Shown here in pieces: positions 1 through 7,485 of a stretch of 64,000 nt of DNA. How positions within the stretch are numbered: position 1 is the stretch's first letter; the number at the start of each line of letters is the position of its first letter. Made by a program: the position numbers and the translations under genes. The notes beneath the pieces were generated by a model that was not told the origin of the DNA, searched no databases, and worked only from the letters and a program-made list of their open reading frames with translations. This stretch comes from Vibrio syngnathi (GTDB taxonomy: Bacteria; Pseudomonadota; Gammaproteobacteria; Enterobacterales; Vibrionaceae): contig NZ_CP017917.1 in assembly GCF_002119525.1 (NCBI RefSeq), positions 62,001 to 126,000 of the forward strand. Direction: 5' to 3'.

Positions 1-460
1 GATACAGCTTATGCATGGGCTTAGAAGAACCGACTAACATACCGAACTGGTCTAAATCGCTGGTGGACACTTTACGCCCTTCTTCCTGCTTCTGGAGGAA
101 GTATTGACTGAAGTCTGCAAGGGTATCTTCCAATATTTGCATGTCGACGGGCTTTCTATAATGGAAGATTGCGCCATGGTTCATCATCATGTCTAAATTT
201 TTGTTTGGCGTACCTGTACTGATAATAATCAAGTCCATTTCGTCCAATCCTGTTGCACTCGATAAGGACTTAAAATCATCGTTAGTAAATCGAGAGACTT
301 CAACAATAGCAGTATCTGGTTGCAGTTGTTGTAGCTTGTCAATCCAATGAACATCCATAGTACTTTGAATTATTTCAAAGCTTGATAATTCATCTAGAGA
401 GTTTATTTTAGACCGCAATAATTCATCTTTTAACTCTATAAACAGTGTCGGTAATGACAT
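1..460 (-). CDS. Sigma-54 enhancer-binding regulator, N-terminal part (runs off left edge)
   Basis: Reading leftwards from an ATG at 460, an open frame runs to the window edge (153 codons). Residues 1-115 look like a degenerate response-regulator receiver domain. The segment after about residue 140 (LVGSSKPMHKLY) matches the entry into a sigma-54 interaction AAA+ domain, as in NtrC- or VpsR-like activators. The usual phospho-acceptor Asp position reads as Glu54 (AIVEVS), while the conserved Lys-Pro (K103-P104) is kept. So it may be active without phosphorylation, or sense something else. The ATPase and DNA-binding domains lie outside the window. It faces away from the BON operon at 796, whose promoter is sigma-54 type, and is a natural candidate activator for it (inference). 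Confidence 0.75.
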   Translation of the reverse strand, partial: MSLPTLFIELKDELLRSKINSLDELSSFEIIQSTMDVHWIDKLQQLQPDTAIVEVSRFTNDDFKSLSSATGLDEMDLIIISTGTPNKNLDMMMNHGAIFHYRKPVDMQILEDTLADFSQYFLQKQEEGRKVSTSDLDQFGMLVGSSKPMHKLY

Positions 461-680
461 GATTTAACTCTCTTTTTGTACGACAGAAAACGACCTTGAT
501 AATAACATGATGTCCTTCAAATACGAATCTATCATTTACTATACGCCACCTTTTAAATGTAGTTACAATATTACTGATAGTAGAAGTGGCTAATTAACAG
601 TATTGATATTAATTATTCTAGGATCTCCATTGATGATAATTTTTACAAAATACTCGTGTAATTAATACACCTCCGATTAT

Positions 681-695
681 TTTACCAATGGTAAA
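681..695. promoter_or_regulatory. 15-bp palindrome, candidate upstream activator site
   Basis: TTTACCA-A-TGGTAAA is a perfect 7+1+7 inverted repeat. It sits about 50 bp upstream of the sigma-54 promoter at 743-759. Position and symmetry fit a binding site for the enhancer-binding protein encoded just upstream, but no second copy was found before the other sigma-54 promoter, so the assignment is inference. Confidence 0.4.
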
Positions 696-742
696 TTTTC
701 AAAATTAAAGTGTAAATCCTTTATTTTCAGTCAGTTAAAAAG

Positions 743-759
743 TTGGCATGCTGGTTGCA
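743..759 (+). promoter_or_regulatory. Sigma-54 (-24/-12) promoter of the BON operon
   Basis: TTGGCATGCTGGTTGCA matches the RpoN consensus TGGCAC-N5-TTGCA, with GG and GC elements separated by exactly 10 bases. It lies 37 bases before the start codon of the BON gene at 796 and points towards it. Confidence 0.85.
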
Positions 760-795
760 ATTGTACAAGTGTCAATTAACTAGAGGAGATAATTA

Positions 796-1341
796 ATGAG
801 AAATACTGCAAGTAAAATATTATTAGCTACTTTGATTGCAACTTCTTCATCAACTGTTTTTGCTAATAGCATGTGGGAAAAAGAAACTTTCGATGCGTGG
901 ATTGATGGAAAAGCAGAAACGACTTTATTACTGAATACTAATTTAAACTCATTTGACATCAACACCTACGTTAAAAATCGAGTGGTTACTTTAACTGGCT
1001 CGGTTAAAAATGAAACAGAGAAAGATTTGGCAGAAGAGTTAGTGCTAAGCCTAGATGACGTTAAGTCTGTAAAAAACGAACTTACAGTGATTGATGAAGA
1101 CAAAGAAAAAACACCCGCAGCCGTACAAGCTTTGACTGATGCTCACATCAAGACACTGGTAATCACTCGTTTATTAATGAATACCAATGTTAGTGGTAGC
1201 GATATTCAAGTTGAAACTGAAAACAGTGTGGTTATCTTGAAAGGTTCAGTTTCATCAAGCAGTGAACACGACTTAGCTTTATCTATAGCAAATAATACCC
1301 CGAATGTAGAGAGAGTGGTGGATAAATTAAATATTATTTAA
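796..1341 (+). CDS. Periplasmic protein with two BON domains (OsmY-like)
   Basis: 181 residues. A signal peptide (about residues 1-23, ending VFA) is followed by two BON domains at about 40-105 and 115-181, each with the hxGxV core (VVTLTGSVKN and VVILKGSVSS). BON domains bind membranes or phospholipids, and OsmY-type proteins protect the envelope under osmotic stress. The start has the RBS AGAGGAG. It is the first gene of an operon with DUF1328, a lipoprotein and a hemerythrin protein, read from a sigma-54 promoter at 743-759. Similar stress clusters are widespread in proteobacteria. Family call is firm; exact role is inferred. Confidence 0.9.
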   Translation: MRNTASKILLATLIATSSSTVFANSMWEKETFDAWIDGKAETTLLLNTNLNSFDINTYVKNRVVTLTGSVKNETEKDLAEELVLSLDDVKSVKNELTVIDEDKEKTPAAVQALTDAHIKTLVITRLLMNTNVSGSDIQVETENSVVILKGSVSSSSEHDLALSIANNTPNVERVVDKLNII

Positions 1342-1383
1342 CCTCTCTACAATTGGTAATTTATTAAAAATTGGGGAATAACG

Positions 1384-1554
1384 ATGATTCGCTGGTCGCT
1401 AATATTTTTTATTGTCGCAATTATTGCCGCCCTATTGGGATTTAGTGGTATCGCTGGGGCTGCTGCGACAGTAGCAAAGATCATATTTTATATATTTGCA
1501 ATATCACTACTGGTTTCAGTGGTAATTATGTTGCTGAATAAAAACAAACATTAG
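1384..1554 (+). CDS. DUF1328 small membrane protein (YtjA-like)
   Basis: 56 residues. The ATG at 1384 follows GGGGAATAACG, and the frame stops at TAG 1552-1554. The protein starts MIRWSLIFFIVAIIAALLGF and continues with the FSGIAGAAATVAKI segment typical of DUF1328. Two hydrophobic helices are predicted. Its function is unknown; it recurs in proteobacterial stress clusters with BON and CsbD-type genes. It sits 42 bases after the BON gene and 8 bases before the lipoprotein gene, so it is very likely co-transcribed. Confidence 0.85.
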   Translation: MIRWSLIFFIVAIIAALLGFSGIAGAAATVAKIIFYIFAISLLVSVVIMLLNKNKH

Positions 1555-1562
1555 GAGTTTAT

Positions 1563-1760
1563 ATGAACATCAAATCGAACGCTTACCGTTTTTTAACTAT
1601 TGTGGGTATTACATTTGCACTTGCGGCATGTAGTGATGAAGGTCCGATGGAACAAGCCGGGGAAAATGTAGATGAGGCTGTAGAGGATACTCAAAACGCA
1701 ATAGAAGATAGCTGTGAAAATATTAAAGAGCATTTAGATGCGAAAGATGAAGATTGCTAG
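1563..1760 (+). CDS. Small acidic lipoprotein (entericidin-like size)
   Basis: 65 residues. A type II signal peptide ends in the lipobox LAAC with the lipidated Cys at residue 23. The mature part is short, acidic and probably helical (ENVDEAVEDTQNAIED), with two further cysteines near the C-terminus (SCENI and DEDC). The RBS TAGGAGTTTAT is good. It lies in the BON-DUF1328-hemerythrin operon. The size recalls entericidin-type lipoproteins, but I cannot confirm homology. Likely a stress-induced envelope lipoprotein. Confidence 0.75.
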   Translation: MNIKSNAYRFLTIVGITFALAACSDEGPMEQAGENVDEAVEDTQNAIEDSCENIKEHLDAKDEDC

Positions 1761-1830
1761 AACTGTCATCTAGAGTGCAATGAGATGCCAAAATCCTCAT
1801 AAAAATAAACCAATGAAGTAGGAATTAGAC

Positions 1831-2259
1831 ATGAAAAATATATTTGATGTGCTCAAAGACAGTCATGAAAAGCAACGACTTTTGATGGATGCGTTACTCC
1901 AAACTTCGGGAGACACACAAGCTAGGCAAGAACTCTATGTTAACCTTAAGGATGAGTTAACCAAGCATGCGATTGCAGAAGAGCGCCATTTTTATGCACC
2001 TTTGATCGAGAGTGATCAATCCATTGACATGACTAGACATGGAATCGCTGAACATCATGGAATCGACAAAATACTCGCTCAACTCGATGATACAGAGATG
2101 TCTTCACCAGCTTGGCTTGTTTTAATGAAAACATTAAAAGATAAGGTTGAACATCATTTAGAAGAAGAAGAGCAGCGTTTTTTTCAAACCGCAGGTCGAG
2201 TCTTAGATACTGAACAAAAAGAAACATTAGCTCGTAAATATGAAAAAGAGGTTGCTTGA
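1831..2259 (+). CDS. Hemerythrin HHE-domain protein
   Basis: 142 residues, cytoplasmic, all-helical. The iron-site residues of the HHE family are visible: His12 (DSHEKQR), His46 and Glu50 (KHAIAEERH), His75/76 (AEHHG) and His108/109 with Glu113 (EHHLEEEEQRFF). Such proteins bind a di-iron centre and handle oxygen, NO or redox stress. The start follows AGTAGGAATTAGAC. It is the last gene of the sigma-54 operon and is followed by a terminator at 2315-2345. Confidence 0.9.
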   Translation: MKNIFDVLKDSHEKQRLLMDALLQTSGDTQARQELYVNLKDELTKHAIAEERHFYAPLIESDQSIDMTRHGIAEHHGIDKILAQLDDTEMSSPAWLVLMKTLKDKVEHHLEEEEQRFFQTAGRVLDTEQKETLARKYEKEVA

Positions 2260-2314
2260 ATCACGAAGTAATCAAATTCTTTAAATAAGTATAAAACTGC
2301 TTTGTTATCAAGCT

Positions 2315-2345
2315 AAGGGCTCATTCTTGAGCCCTTCTTTTATTT
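2315..2345 (+). terminator. Rho-independent terminator after the hemerythrin gene
   Basis: AAGGGCTCA-TTCT-TGAGCCCTT forms a 9-bp stem with a 4-base loop followed by CTTTTATTT. It separates the BON operon from the phosphatase/kinase gene. Confidence 0.8.
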
Positions 2346-2409
2346 AATTTAGAGATAGATAAATTTACGGATAAATATATTTAAATTAACGGATAAATTA
2401 AGGCGTAAC

Positions 2410-4023
2410 ATGTTTATTATTAAATATTATATGCTTCTTGCTATAGCTTGTTTTTTTGCTGCTGCTCTTATACCACAGCTAATAATCCGTGGTGTTTTTG
2501 CCTGGTGTAGTTTGTCGATGTTCATCGTTAGTGTTGCCTACATCTTCGATATGCCGTCAATATTTAGGAAGACTAGCGATGGGAAAATAGTGTGGTGGAT
2601 TAGATGGATCTTCATTCCATTCTTCTTAGGTGTTCGACTGTACAATGCATGGGCAATTAAAAGAGATAAAGTTGAACCAATACAGAAGGTTGGAAAAGGT
2701 TTATATGTATCTCGTCGTTTGTTCCCTTCAGATTTATCGTTCTTAGAATCTCAAAACATCCATTGTATTGTAGATGTTACAGCTGAGTTTTCTGGTTTAG
2801 AAAGTGCAATGACCGGTGATCAATTTCGCTATTTAAACACCCCGGTTCTTGATCATAAAGTCCCTAAAATGCATAAGCTTAAACATGCTATAAATTGGAT
2901 CGATACCCAAATCAATCAATCTAGATCGGTTGTTGTGCATTGTGCTCTCGGTCGAGGACGTTCTGTCTTTGTCGTAGCTGCCTATCTTTTAGCAAAAAAT
3001 CCGTCACTTACTGTAGAGCAGGTCTTGAAAAGTATTAACGACGTGCGAAGTACAGCCCAATTGAACCATCTACAACTAAAAACACTTCAAGCAATCAGTG
3101 ATAAAGGTTTGCTCACTCTTGGCCATAAAGCTTGCCTTATTGCCAACCCTGTTGCAGGTGGTGGTAAATGGTTGGCGAATGAACAACAGGTTATTCGTGA
3201 ACTTACGAGAAAGTATAGTTTAGATATTTTTCTTACTAGCCAAGAAGTATCAGCAGAAATATTAGCTAAGCAGGCCAAAGACCGGAATACTGCGCATATT
3301 ATCGTTGCAGGTGGCGATGGGACGGTTAGTGAAGTCGCAAGGCAAGTTAGGAAGACTGATACACAACTCGGGATTATACCTTTGGGTACCGCGAACGCTC
3401 TATGTCATATGCTTTATGGATTGACCTCGAAAATATCGCCTGTTGAAAAAGCGTGTGAGGCTATTTTATCTGGCAACTCAAAAAGAATCGATCTGGCGTT
3501 CTGTAATCAACAACCAATATTACTGCTTCTTGGTATTGGGTTTGAAGAACAGATGATCGATTACGCACATCGAGAACAAAAAAATGAAAAAGGGCAATTC
3601 GCGTATTTGACTGGGTTCTTCAATGCAGTAATCACCGACGATAATCAACATTTTCAAATTTCAATCGATGACCAACCATCACAAAGTATGAAACTACAAA
3701 GTTTGGTCGTGGCGAACTCTTCCCCTTTTAGTACTGTGCTTGCTCAAGGGGGACAGCCTCCTAGGCCGGATGATGGGAAGCTGCATATTACCTATTTGGA
3801 AAATACAAATTCACTTAGTAAACGAGCTATCGCTCTATCTGATCTGTTGTTATCGAGTCTCGGAGCGAAAGAACAAGCTAGTTACTTTACTTATGCTTCG
3901 GCACAGCTCGTTAAAATTGATTCTGACCGACCTATTTCATACGTGATTGATGGAGAGACGTATTCGGCTGATTCACTGGAGATAAGTATTGATAAGCAAG
4001 CCTTAACGGTTTGTATTCCATGA
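2410..4023 (+). CDS. Dual-specificity phosphatase fused to a diacylglycerol/sphingosine-kinase-type lipid kinase
   Basis: 537 residues in three parts. Residues 1-75 hold N-terminal membrane helices. Residues 90-235 form a dual-specificity phosphatase domain with the CX5R signature HCALGRGRS (Cys178, Arg184). Residues 240-537 form a DAGK_cat/LCB5-type kinase domain with NPVAGGG near 247 and the nucleotide-binding GGDGT at 301-305. The fusion implies coupled phosphorylation and dephosphorylation of a membrane lipid or its head group; the substrate cannot be read from sequence. An MscS gene follows 41 bases later, so the pair probably forms an operon concerned with membrane state. Confidence 0.85.
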   Translation: MFIIKYYMLLAIACFFAAALIPQLIIRGVFAWCSLSMFIVSVAYIFDMPSIFRKTSDGKIVWWIRWIFIPFFLGVRLYNAWAIKRDKVEPIQKVGKGLYVSRRLFPSDLSFLESQNIHCIVDVTAEFSGLESAMTGDQFRYLNTPVLDHKVPKMHKLKHAINWIDTQINQSRSVVVHCALGRGRSVFVVAAYLLAKNPSLTVEQVLKSINDVRSTAQLNHLQLKTLQAISDKGLLTLGHKACLIANPVAGGGKWLANEQQVIRELTRKYSLDIFLTSQEVSAEILAKQAKDRNTAHIIVAGGDGTVSEVARQVRKTDTQLGIIPLGTANALCHMLYGLTSKISPVEKACEAILSGNSKRIDLAFCNQQPILLLLGIGFEEQMIDYAHREQKNEKGQFAYLTGFFNAVITDDNQHFQISIDDQPSQSMKLQSLVVANSSPFSTVLAQGGQPPRPDDGKLHITYLENTNSLSKRAIALSDLLLSSLGAKEQASYFTYASAQLVKIDSDRPISYVIDGETYSADSLEISIDKQALTVCIP

Positions 4024-4064
4024 ATGTATTGAATAATCCGCATATTGAATAAGAAGGAGACACC

Positions 4065-4982
4065 ATGGAAATGAATCTCTCTTTTAACTTAGAGAAGTTT
4101 CAGCATCTGATAGAGGGTAAGTTAGAGCATTGGTTAGTTGAAGCAATTAAACTTATCCCTAACCTGATTGTTGCTTTTGTTACGTTTCTTATTTTTATCT
4201 TTGTTGCCAACATAAGCGGTAAGTTGTTTAAAAGATTGAGCAATAGAGTTGTCGACTCTCAAGAAGTCATTAACTTACTGGCTTCTATTGTTAAGGTTAC
4301 CATTGTTACTATTGGATTTTTTGTCGCGTTAGATTTTGTTGGGCTCCAAGGTACGGTTACATCGTTGCTTGCCGGTGCCGGTATTCTAGGTTTAGCTATC
4401 GGTTTTGCTTTTCAAGATATGACTGAGAACCTCATTTCAGGTATTACAATGAGTATTCGTAAACCTTTTAAAATTGGCGATGTTGTTGGTTCCAACGATG
4501 TCATGGGTACCATAGTCAAAATAAACTTACGAAATACACTGGTTGAAACGTTCTCTGGTCAACACGTCATGATTCCCAATAAGATGGTTTTCCGAAATAT
4601 TTTGACGAACTACAGTCGAAAAGGACGAAGAAGGGTCGAGATCCCTGTGGGGATTTCCTACGCAGACTGTCCTAAAAGAGCCGCTGAGGTGATAACCAAA
4701 GCGATAAACCAAAAGTCTTATGTTAGTCGGAAAGAAGATACGACGGTTTACGCTTCAAGCTTTTCTGATAGTAGCGTTAACTTATTGGTTTGGTTTTGGA
4801 TTGAGTACCCAGGAGGTTTTGGTTATATGGACGCAAAGCACGACGGTATTATAGCGGTTAAAGAGTCATTATCAGAGGCTGGAATGACAATACCGTTTCC
4901 GATTAGAACACTTGATTTTGATCCCAAAGGCGGTAAAAGTCTGTCTAGAATGATGACTGGGGCTGTCGATGACGCTTCCTAG
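4065..4982 (+). CDS. MscS-family mechanosensitive channel
   Basis: 305 residues. Three N-terminal membrane helices (about 28-52, 66-90 and 94-125) are followed by the MscS pore-lining and beta-domain signature (GLAIGFAFQDMTENLISGI, then IGDVV). A cytoplasmic alpha/beta domain runs to residue 290. The length fits the small-conductance MscS class. The RBS AAGGAGACACC precedes the ATG. It releases solutes on hypo-osmotic shock and fits the stress theme of the neighbourhood. A strong terminator follows. Confidence 0.92.
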   Translation: MEMNLSFNLEKFQHLIEGKLEHWLVEAIKLIPNLIVAFVTFLIFIFVANISGKLFKRLSNRVVDSQEVINLLASIVKVTIVTIGFFVALDFVGLQGTVTSLLAGAGILGLAIGFAFQDMTENLISGITMSIRKPFKIGDVVGSNDVMGTIVKINLRNTLVETFSGQHVMIPNKMVFRNILTNYSRKGRRRVEIPVGISYADCPKRAAEVITKAINQKSYVSRKEDTTVYASSFSDSSVNLLVWFWIEYPGGFGYMDAKHDGIIAVKESLSEAGMTIPFPIRTLDFDPKGGKSLSRMMTGAVDDAS

Positions 4983-5005
4983 AATAACATAGCGGTCCCT
5001 CTCGT

Positions 5006-5046
5006 AAAAAAGCGTCAAGGCAATATGCCTCGACGCTTTTTATTTT
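5006..5046 (+). terminator. Rho-independent terminator after mscS-like gene
   Basis: AAAAAGCGTC-AAGGCA-ATA-TGCCT-CGACGCTTTTT forms a long hairpin (with one bulged A) ending in a T run. The A-rich 5' side means it may also serve the convergent minus-strand gene at 5171-5581. Confidence 0.85.
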
Positions 5047-5170
5047 GAGTGATGTCAGAATTAGATCAGAATTAAACCTAGATTATTCCCACTGTTTAAT
5101 GATTGTGTTGTAGGCTTTGATTCTCTTCTCAAGTTAATTAATCGTATCTATTTTAGATGGGTTATATCTG

Positions 5171-5581
5171 TTACAAATGCTTTGCTATCTCATCATTTTC
5201 AACTTGCAACGCCGCAACCCAATAGGAAAAAAAAGCAGACATATGTTGATTGTTAAACTTTCTAATAGTGTTTTTGAGGTAAGAAATTAGGCTTAAATTA
5301 CTCTGGTACATATCGTTATAACTAACAATTAACGCAGGGGGCTGACTCAATATGTCATTGTCATTAACTTCATTGTTAATGCAGAACTTGGTGTTTACTT
5401 CGTTTATTAATGAACGTTCAACTTTTATAAATCGATTTGCAGCTCTTGCAATGTTCCCATGTGCTTTCTGTTCAATTAGGTCAACACATGAGAAGTAGTG
5501 ATCTTTCAATGTACATAGTATTTTTTCTATGCCTTTATAGTGAATTACCTCAAGGGGATCATTGTCCTTTTTAAACAACAT
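5171..5581 (-). CDS. Unknown helical protein
   Basis: 136 residues from the ATG at 5581, chosen because AAAGGAGTAATGAT precedes it; the frame stays open further upstream without a good RBS. No signal peptide or membrane helix. The sequence is mainly helical with Cys at the helix start LCTLKDHYFSCVDL. I recognise no domain. A four-helix bundle of hemerythrin or ferritin-like type is possible but unproven. It follows another helical protein gene (5689-6117) on the same strand and the two sit between two sigma-54 operons, suggesting a stress-related role. Confidence 0.6.
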   Translation of the reverse strand: MLFKKDNDPLEVIHYKGIEKILCTLKDHYFSCVDLIEQKAHGNIARAANRFIKVERSLINEVNTKFCINNEVNDNDILSQPPALIVSYNDMYQSNLSLISYLKNTIRKFNNQHMSAFFSYWVAALQVENDEIAKHL

Positions 5582-5688
5582 ATCATTACTCCTTTTTATC
5601 TCAGTAGTATTTATAATTTCAGTTGATTTATAATAATTAAAATAAGCCTTTTCTTTGATTCTGATTTCCAACCATCATTCGCTAATAA

Positions 5689-6117
5689 CTAATTCTGACG
5701 CATGTTGTGTATTTGGTCTCGACATGATTCCATTTCATTTTTTACCACTTTTAATCTTCTTCTCCCTTCTAAATCAGGGTTAGTTTCTAGCAGTGATTCA
5801 ATGTCGGAAATGATCTTTGTCTCGACACCTTCTAGGTGCTTTAAATAGAGCTCTTGATTGTTTTTACCTTTTGTATCTTCCGCTTCAATACAGCGCTCTC
5901 TGGCATTTATCGTATAACTAGCGGGTATCTGTTCTTGATGTATTTTTGAGTAGTAAGTTAAAGATTGTAACTTTAACTCTGCACATTTCTTTACCGTGTA
6001 GATATCAAAAAGATTTTTTGCCATCTTTTCACTTCTTATGTTGGATATCGCTTTTTCGTAAATAATATTTCCACTTTTTATCAGGTTAACAATAGATAAT
6101 ATACTTTGGTTTCTCAT
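5689..6117 (-). CDS. Unknown helical protein, possibly ferritin-like (DUF2383/PA2169-like)
   Basis: 142 residues, predicted all-helical, soluble. The N-terminal pattern (NLIKSGNIIYEKAISNI, then a helix with Lys/Gln-rich face) recalls the PA2169/DUF2383 four-helix proteins that accompany stress genes, but the match is by eye only. It starts at the ATG at 6117 and is followed after 107 bases by a second helical protein gene on the same strand. Its promoter must lie in 6118-6413, which it shares divergently with the YqjD-like operon. Confidence 0.55.
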   Translation of the reverse strand: MRNQSILSIVNLIKSGNIIYEKAISNIRSEKMAKNLFDIYTVKKCAELKLQSLTYYSKIHQEQIPASYTINARERCIEAEDTKGKNNQELYLKHLEGVETKIISDIESLLETNPDLEGRRRLKVVKNEMESCRDQIHNMRQN

Positions 6118-6327
6118 GAATCCTCATTTGGTTCTAAGCTGTATTTGGTTTATTGCATTTTTTATGCCAATTAATAACCCTATATTCAGCTTGTTTCGTC
6201 TAAGGTTTTACTTTGTTTTTGTAAAAAATACATTAATAGATGTTTTCTAGTGAAATTATTACATTGATTAATGCCATTTATTAATGATATGGGAGCTTAT
6301 CTTCAATTATTCTGGTACTTGTGAAAG

Positions 6328-6344
6328 TTGGCACGATGCTAGCA
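6328..6344 (+). promoter_or_regulatory. Sigma-54 (-24/-12) promoter of the YqjD-like operon
   Basis: TTGGCACGATGCTAGCA carries a consensus -24 element (TTGGCACG) and a -12 GC exactly 10 bases after the GG; the -12 box reads TAGCA instead of TTGCA. It lies about 70 bases before the ATG at 6414 and points towards it. Confidence 0.8.
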
Positions 6345-6413
6345 TTGATTATTAAAGTAGCTAGAGATTAATATTATTCTCTGGCTTATGATAATCAAAT
6401 AAGGAGAAAACTT

Positions 6414-6662
6414 ATGCCAAAGTCAAACGCTAAAAATTCAGAAGCCAAACAACAAATTGAAGAAACTTATGAAAAAGCTGAAGAGGCCGCAGTAGAAGTT
6501 ATCGAAAATGTGAAAGAGGCGGTCCATGAAACTCTCGAGGCCAGCTCTGAAAGTGTGAAGAACACGTCTGAGAAAGCGGAAAACATCATTAAAGAGCGTC
6601 CATTATTGAGTGTTGGCTGTGCGTTTCTCGCTGGTTGGGCTGTCTCGAAGTTAATCAAATAG
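6414..6662 (+). CDS. YqjD/ElaB-like (DUF883) membrane-anchored protein
   Basis: 82 residues. A long charged amphipathic helix (about 1-58, rich in Glu, Lys and Ala) precedes a single C-terminal membrane helix starting RPLLSVGCAFLAGWAVSKL. That is the DUF883 architecture: YqjD and ElaB are stationary-phase, inner-membrane tail-anchored proteins that can bind ribosomes. The RBS AAGGAGAAAACTT is strong. It is the first gene of a sigma-54-driven operon with the two genes that follow, matching the order yqjD-yqjE-yqjK in Escherichia coli. Confidence 0.85.
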   Translation: MPKSNAKNSEAKQQIEETYEKAEEAAVEVIENVKEAVHETLEASSESVKNTSEKAENIIKERPLLSVGCAFLAGWAVSKLIK

Positions 6663-6697
6663 CCATATATCAACATCGCAATTGAGAGAGCACCGTT

Positions 6698-7186
6698 ATG
6701 CAGGTAAATAGTCAAAATGATCCAGTAAACTCTGCCAATGATAAATCGAGCGATCGTAAGGTGGATGATCTTAAACGTTCTGCTTCTGAGTTAAATGGAT
6801 TGTGGAAAGACTTAGCTATATTACAGACACATACCCAGCAATGGTCTCAATCGACCTTAGAGCTTTTCTTATTGGAGTTTCGCAATAGTGTTGATGCATT
6901 TAAAAAGCGTCTTGTGTTTCAGCTCCTCTTTGTTGCGTTGTTACCGCTGTTTCTTTTTAGTATCGCCGTCGGTGCTGGAGTAGTGATCTACTACTTCACT
7001 TTGAATCTGTTAGCGGGTTACGGCGCGTTTATATTCACACTCGGTTTGATTCTAATATGCTTGGTACTTCGTTCTAGTTACTTAAAGCAATTTATAGGTT
7101 TTGAATGTACGAAAGAGCAATTGAAGGAGGGGTTACATGTCATCACTCAAGAATCGACAAAGACAGATTCAAATGAAAAGACTTGA
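6698..7186 (+). CDS. YqjE-like/phage-holin-superfamily membrane protein
   Basis: 162 residues. A charged N-terminal half contains an amphipathic helix (about 25-70). Two membrane helices follow (about 72-97 and 102-124), and then a short cytoplasmic tail. This matches the YqjE/DUF1469-type 'phage holin family' proteins that follow YqjD. Its 3' end overlaps the next gene by 50 bases. The RBS GAGAG precedes the ATG. Function unknown beyond membrane association in stationary phase or stress. Confidence 0.7.
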   Translation: MQVNSQNDPVNSANDKSSDRKVDDLKRSASELNGLWKDLAILQTHTQQWSQSTLELFLLEFRNSVDAFKKRLVFQLLFVALLPLFLFSIAVGAGVVIYYFTLNLLAGYGAFIFTLGLILICLVLRSSYLKQFIGFECTKEQLKEGLHVITQESTKTDSNEKT

Positions 7187-7385
7187 GGGGAGAAGTAGAG
7201 CTCGTCAAGTTGCACTTTGTATGGGACTTATTCGTCACAAAGGAAAAGAGTTTGTTCACAAGTACCCCTTGTATGCTCTTGGCATCACAGGCCTTGGTGT
7301 TGTAATTTTGAATCGAACTCATCGTTTTAAATCGTCTGTTTTTGGTTATAAACAGCTATCGCTAATACTTAATTTACTTAAGTAA
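7137..7385 (+). CDS. Small basic membrane protein (YqjK position)
   Basis: 82 residues. The start ATG at 7137 lies inside the end of the previous gene but has a very strong RBS (GAAGGAGGGGTTAC), so the overlap is real and suggests translational coupling. The N-terminal 40 residues are strongly basic; one membrane helix spans about 45-60 (YALGITGLGVVIL). It occupies the place of yqjK after yqjD-yqjE, but I see no clear sequence signature. Function unknown. Confidence 0.65.
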   Translation: MSSLKNRQRQIQMKRLEGRSRARQVALCMGLIRHKGKEFVHKYPLYALGITGLGVVILNRTHRFKSSVFGYKQLSLILNLLK

Positions 7386-7485
7386 CCATCATTTTTAATT
7401 CAAGTTAGTGTTGGCTGACGGTATCGAGTGCCTGATTCAAATTGACGAAGCCTCAAAAACAAAACCTCCTACTCATAGGAATAAA

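Larger units (their letters stand above)
461..795. other. Intergenic region between the sigma-54 activator and the BON operon
   Basis: No gene is seen in these 335 bases. The stretch is AT-rich and holds a 15-bp palindrome (681-695), a sigma-54 promoter (743-759) and the ribosome binding site AGAGGAG just ahead of the ATG at 796. Confidence 0.7.

Noticed and set aside
7408..7485. GTG-started N-terminal extension of the AI-2E transporter
   Set aside because: No RBS before the GTG, the extra 26 residues are not membrane-like or family-like, and a better ATG with AGGA follows at 7486.
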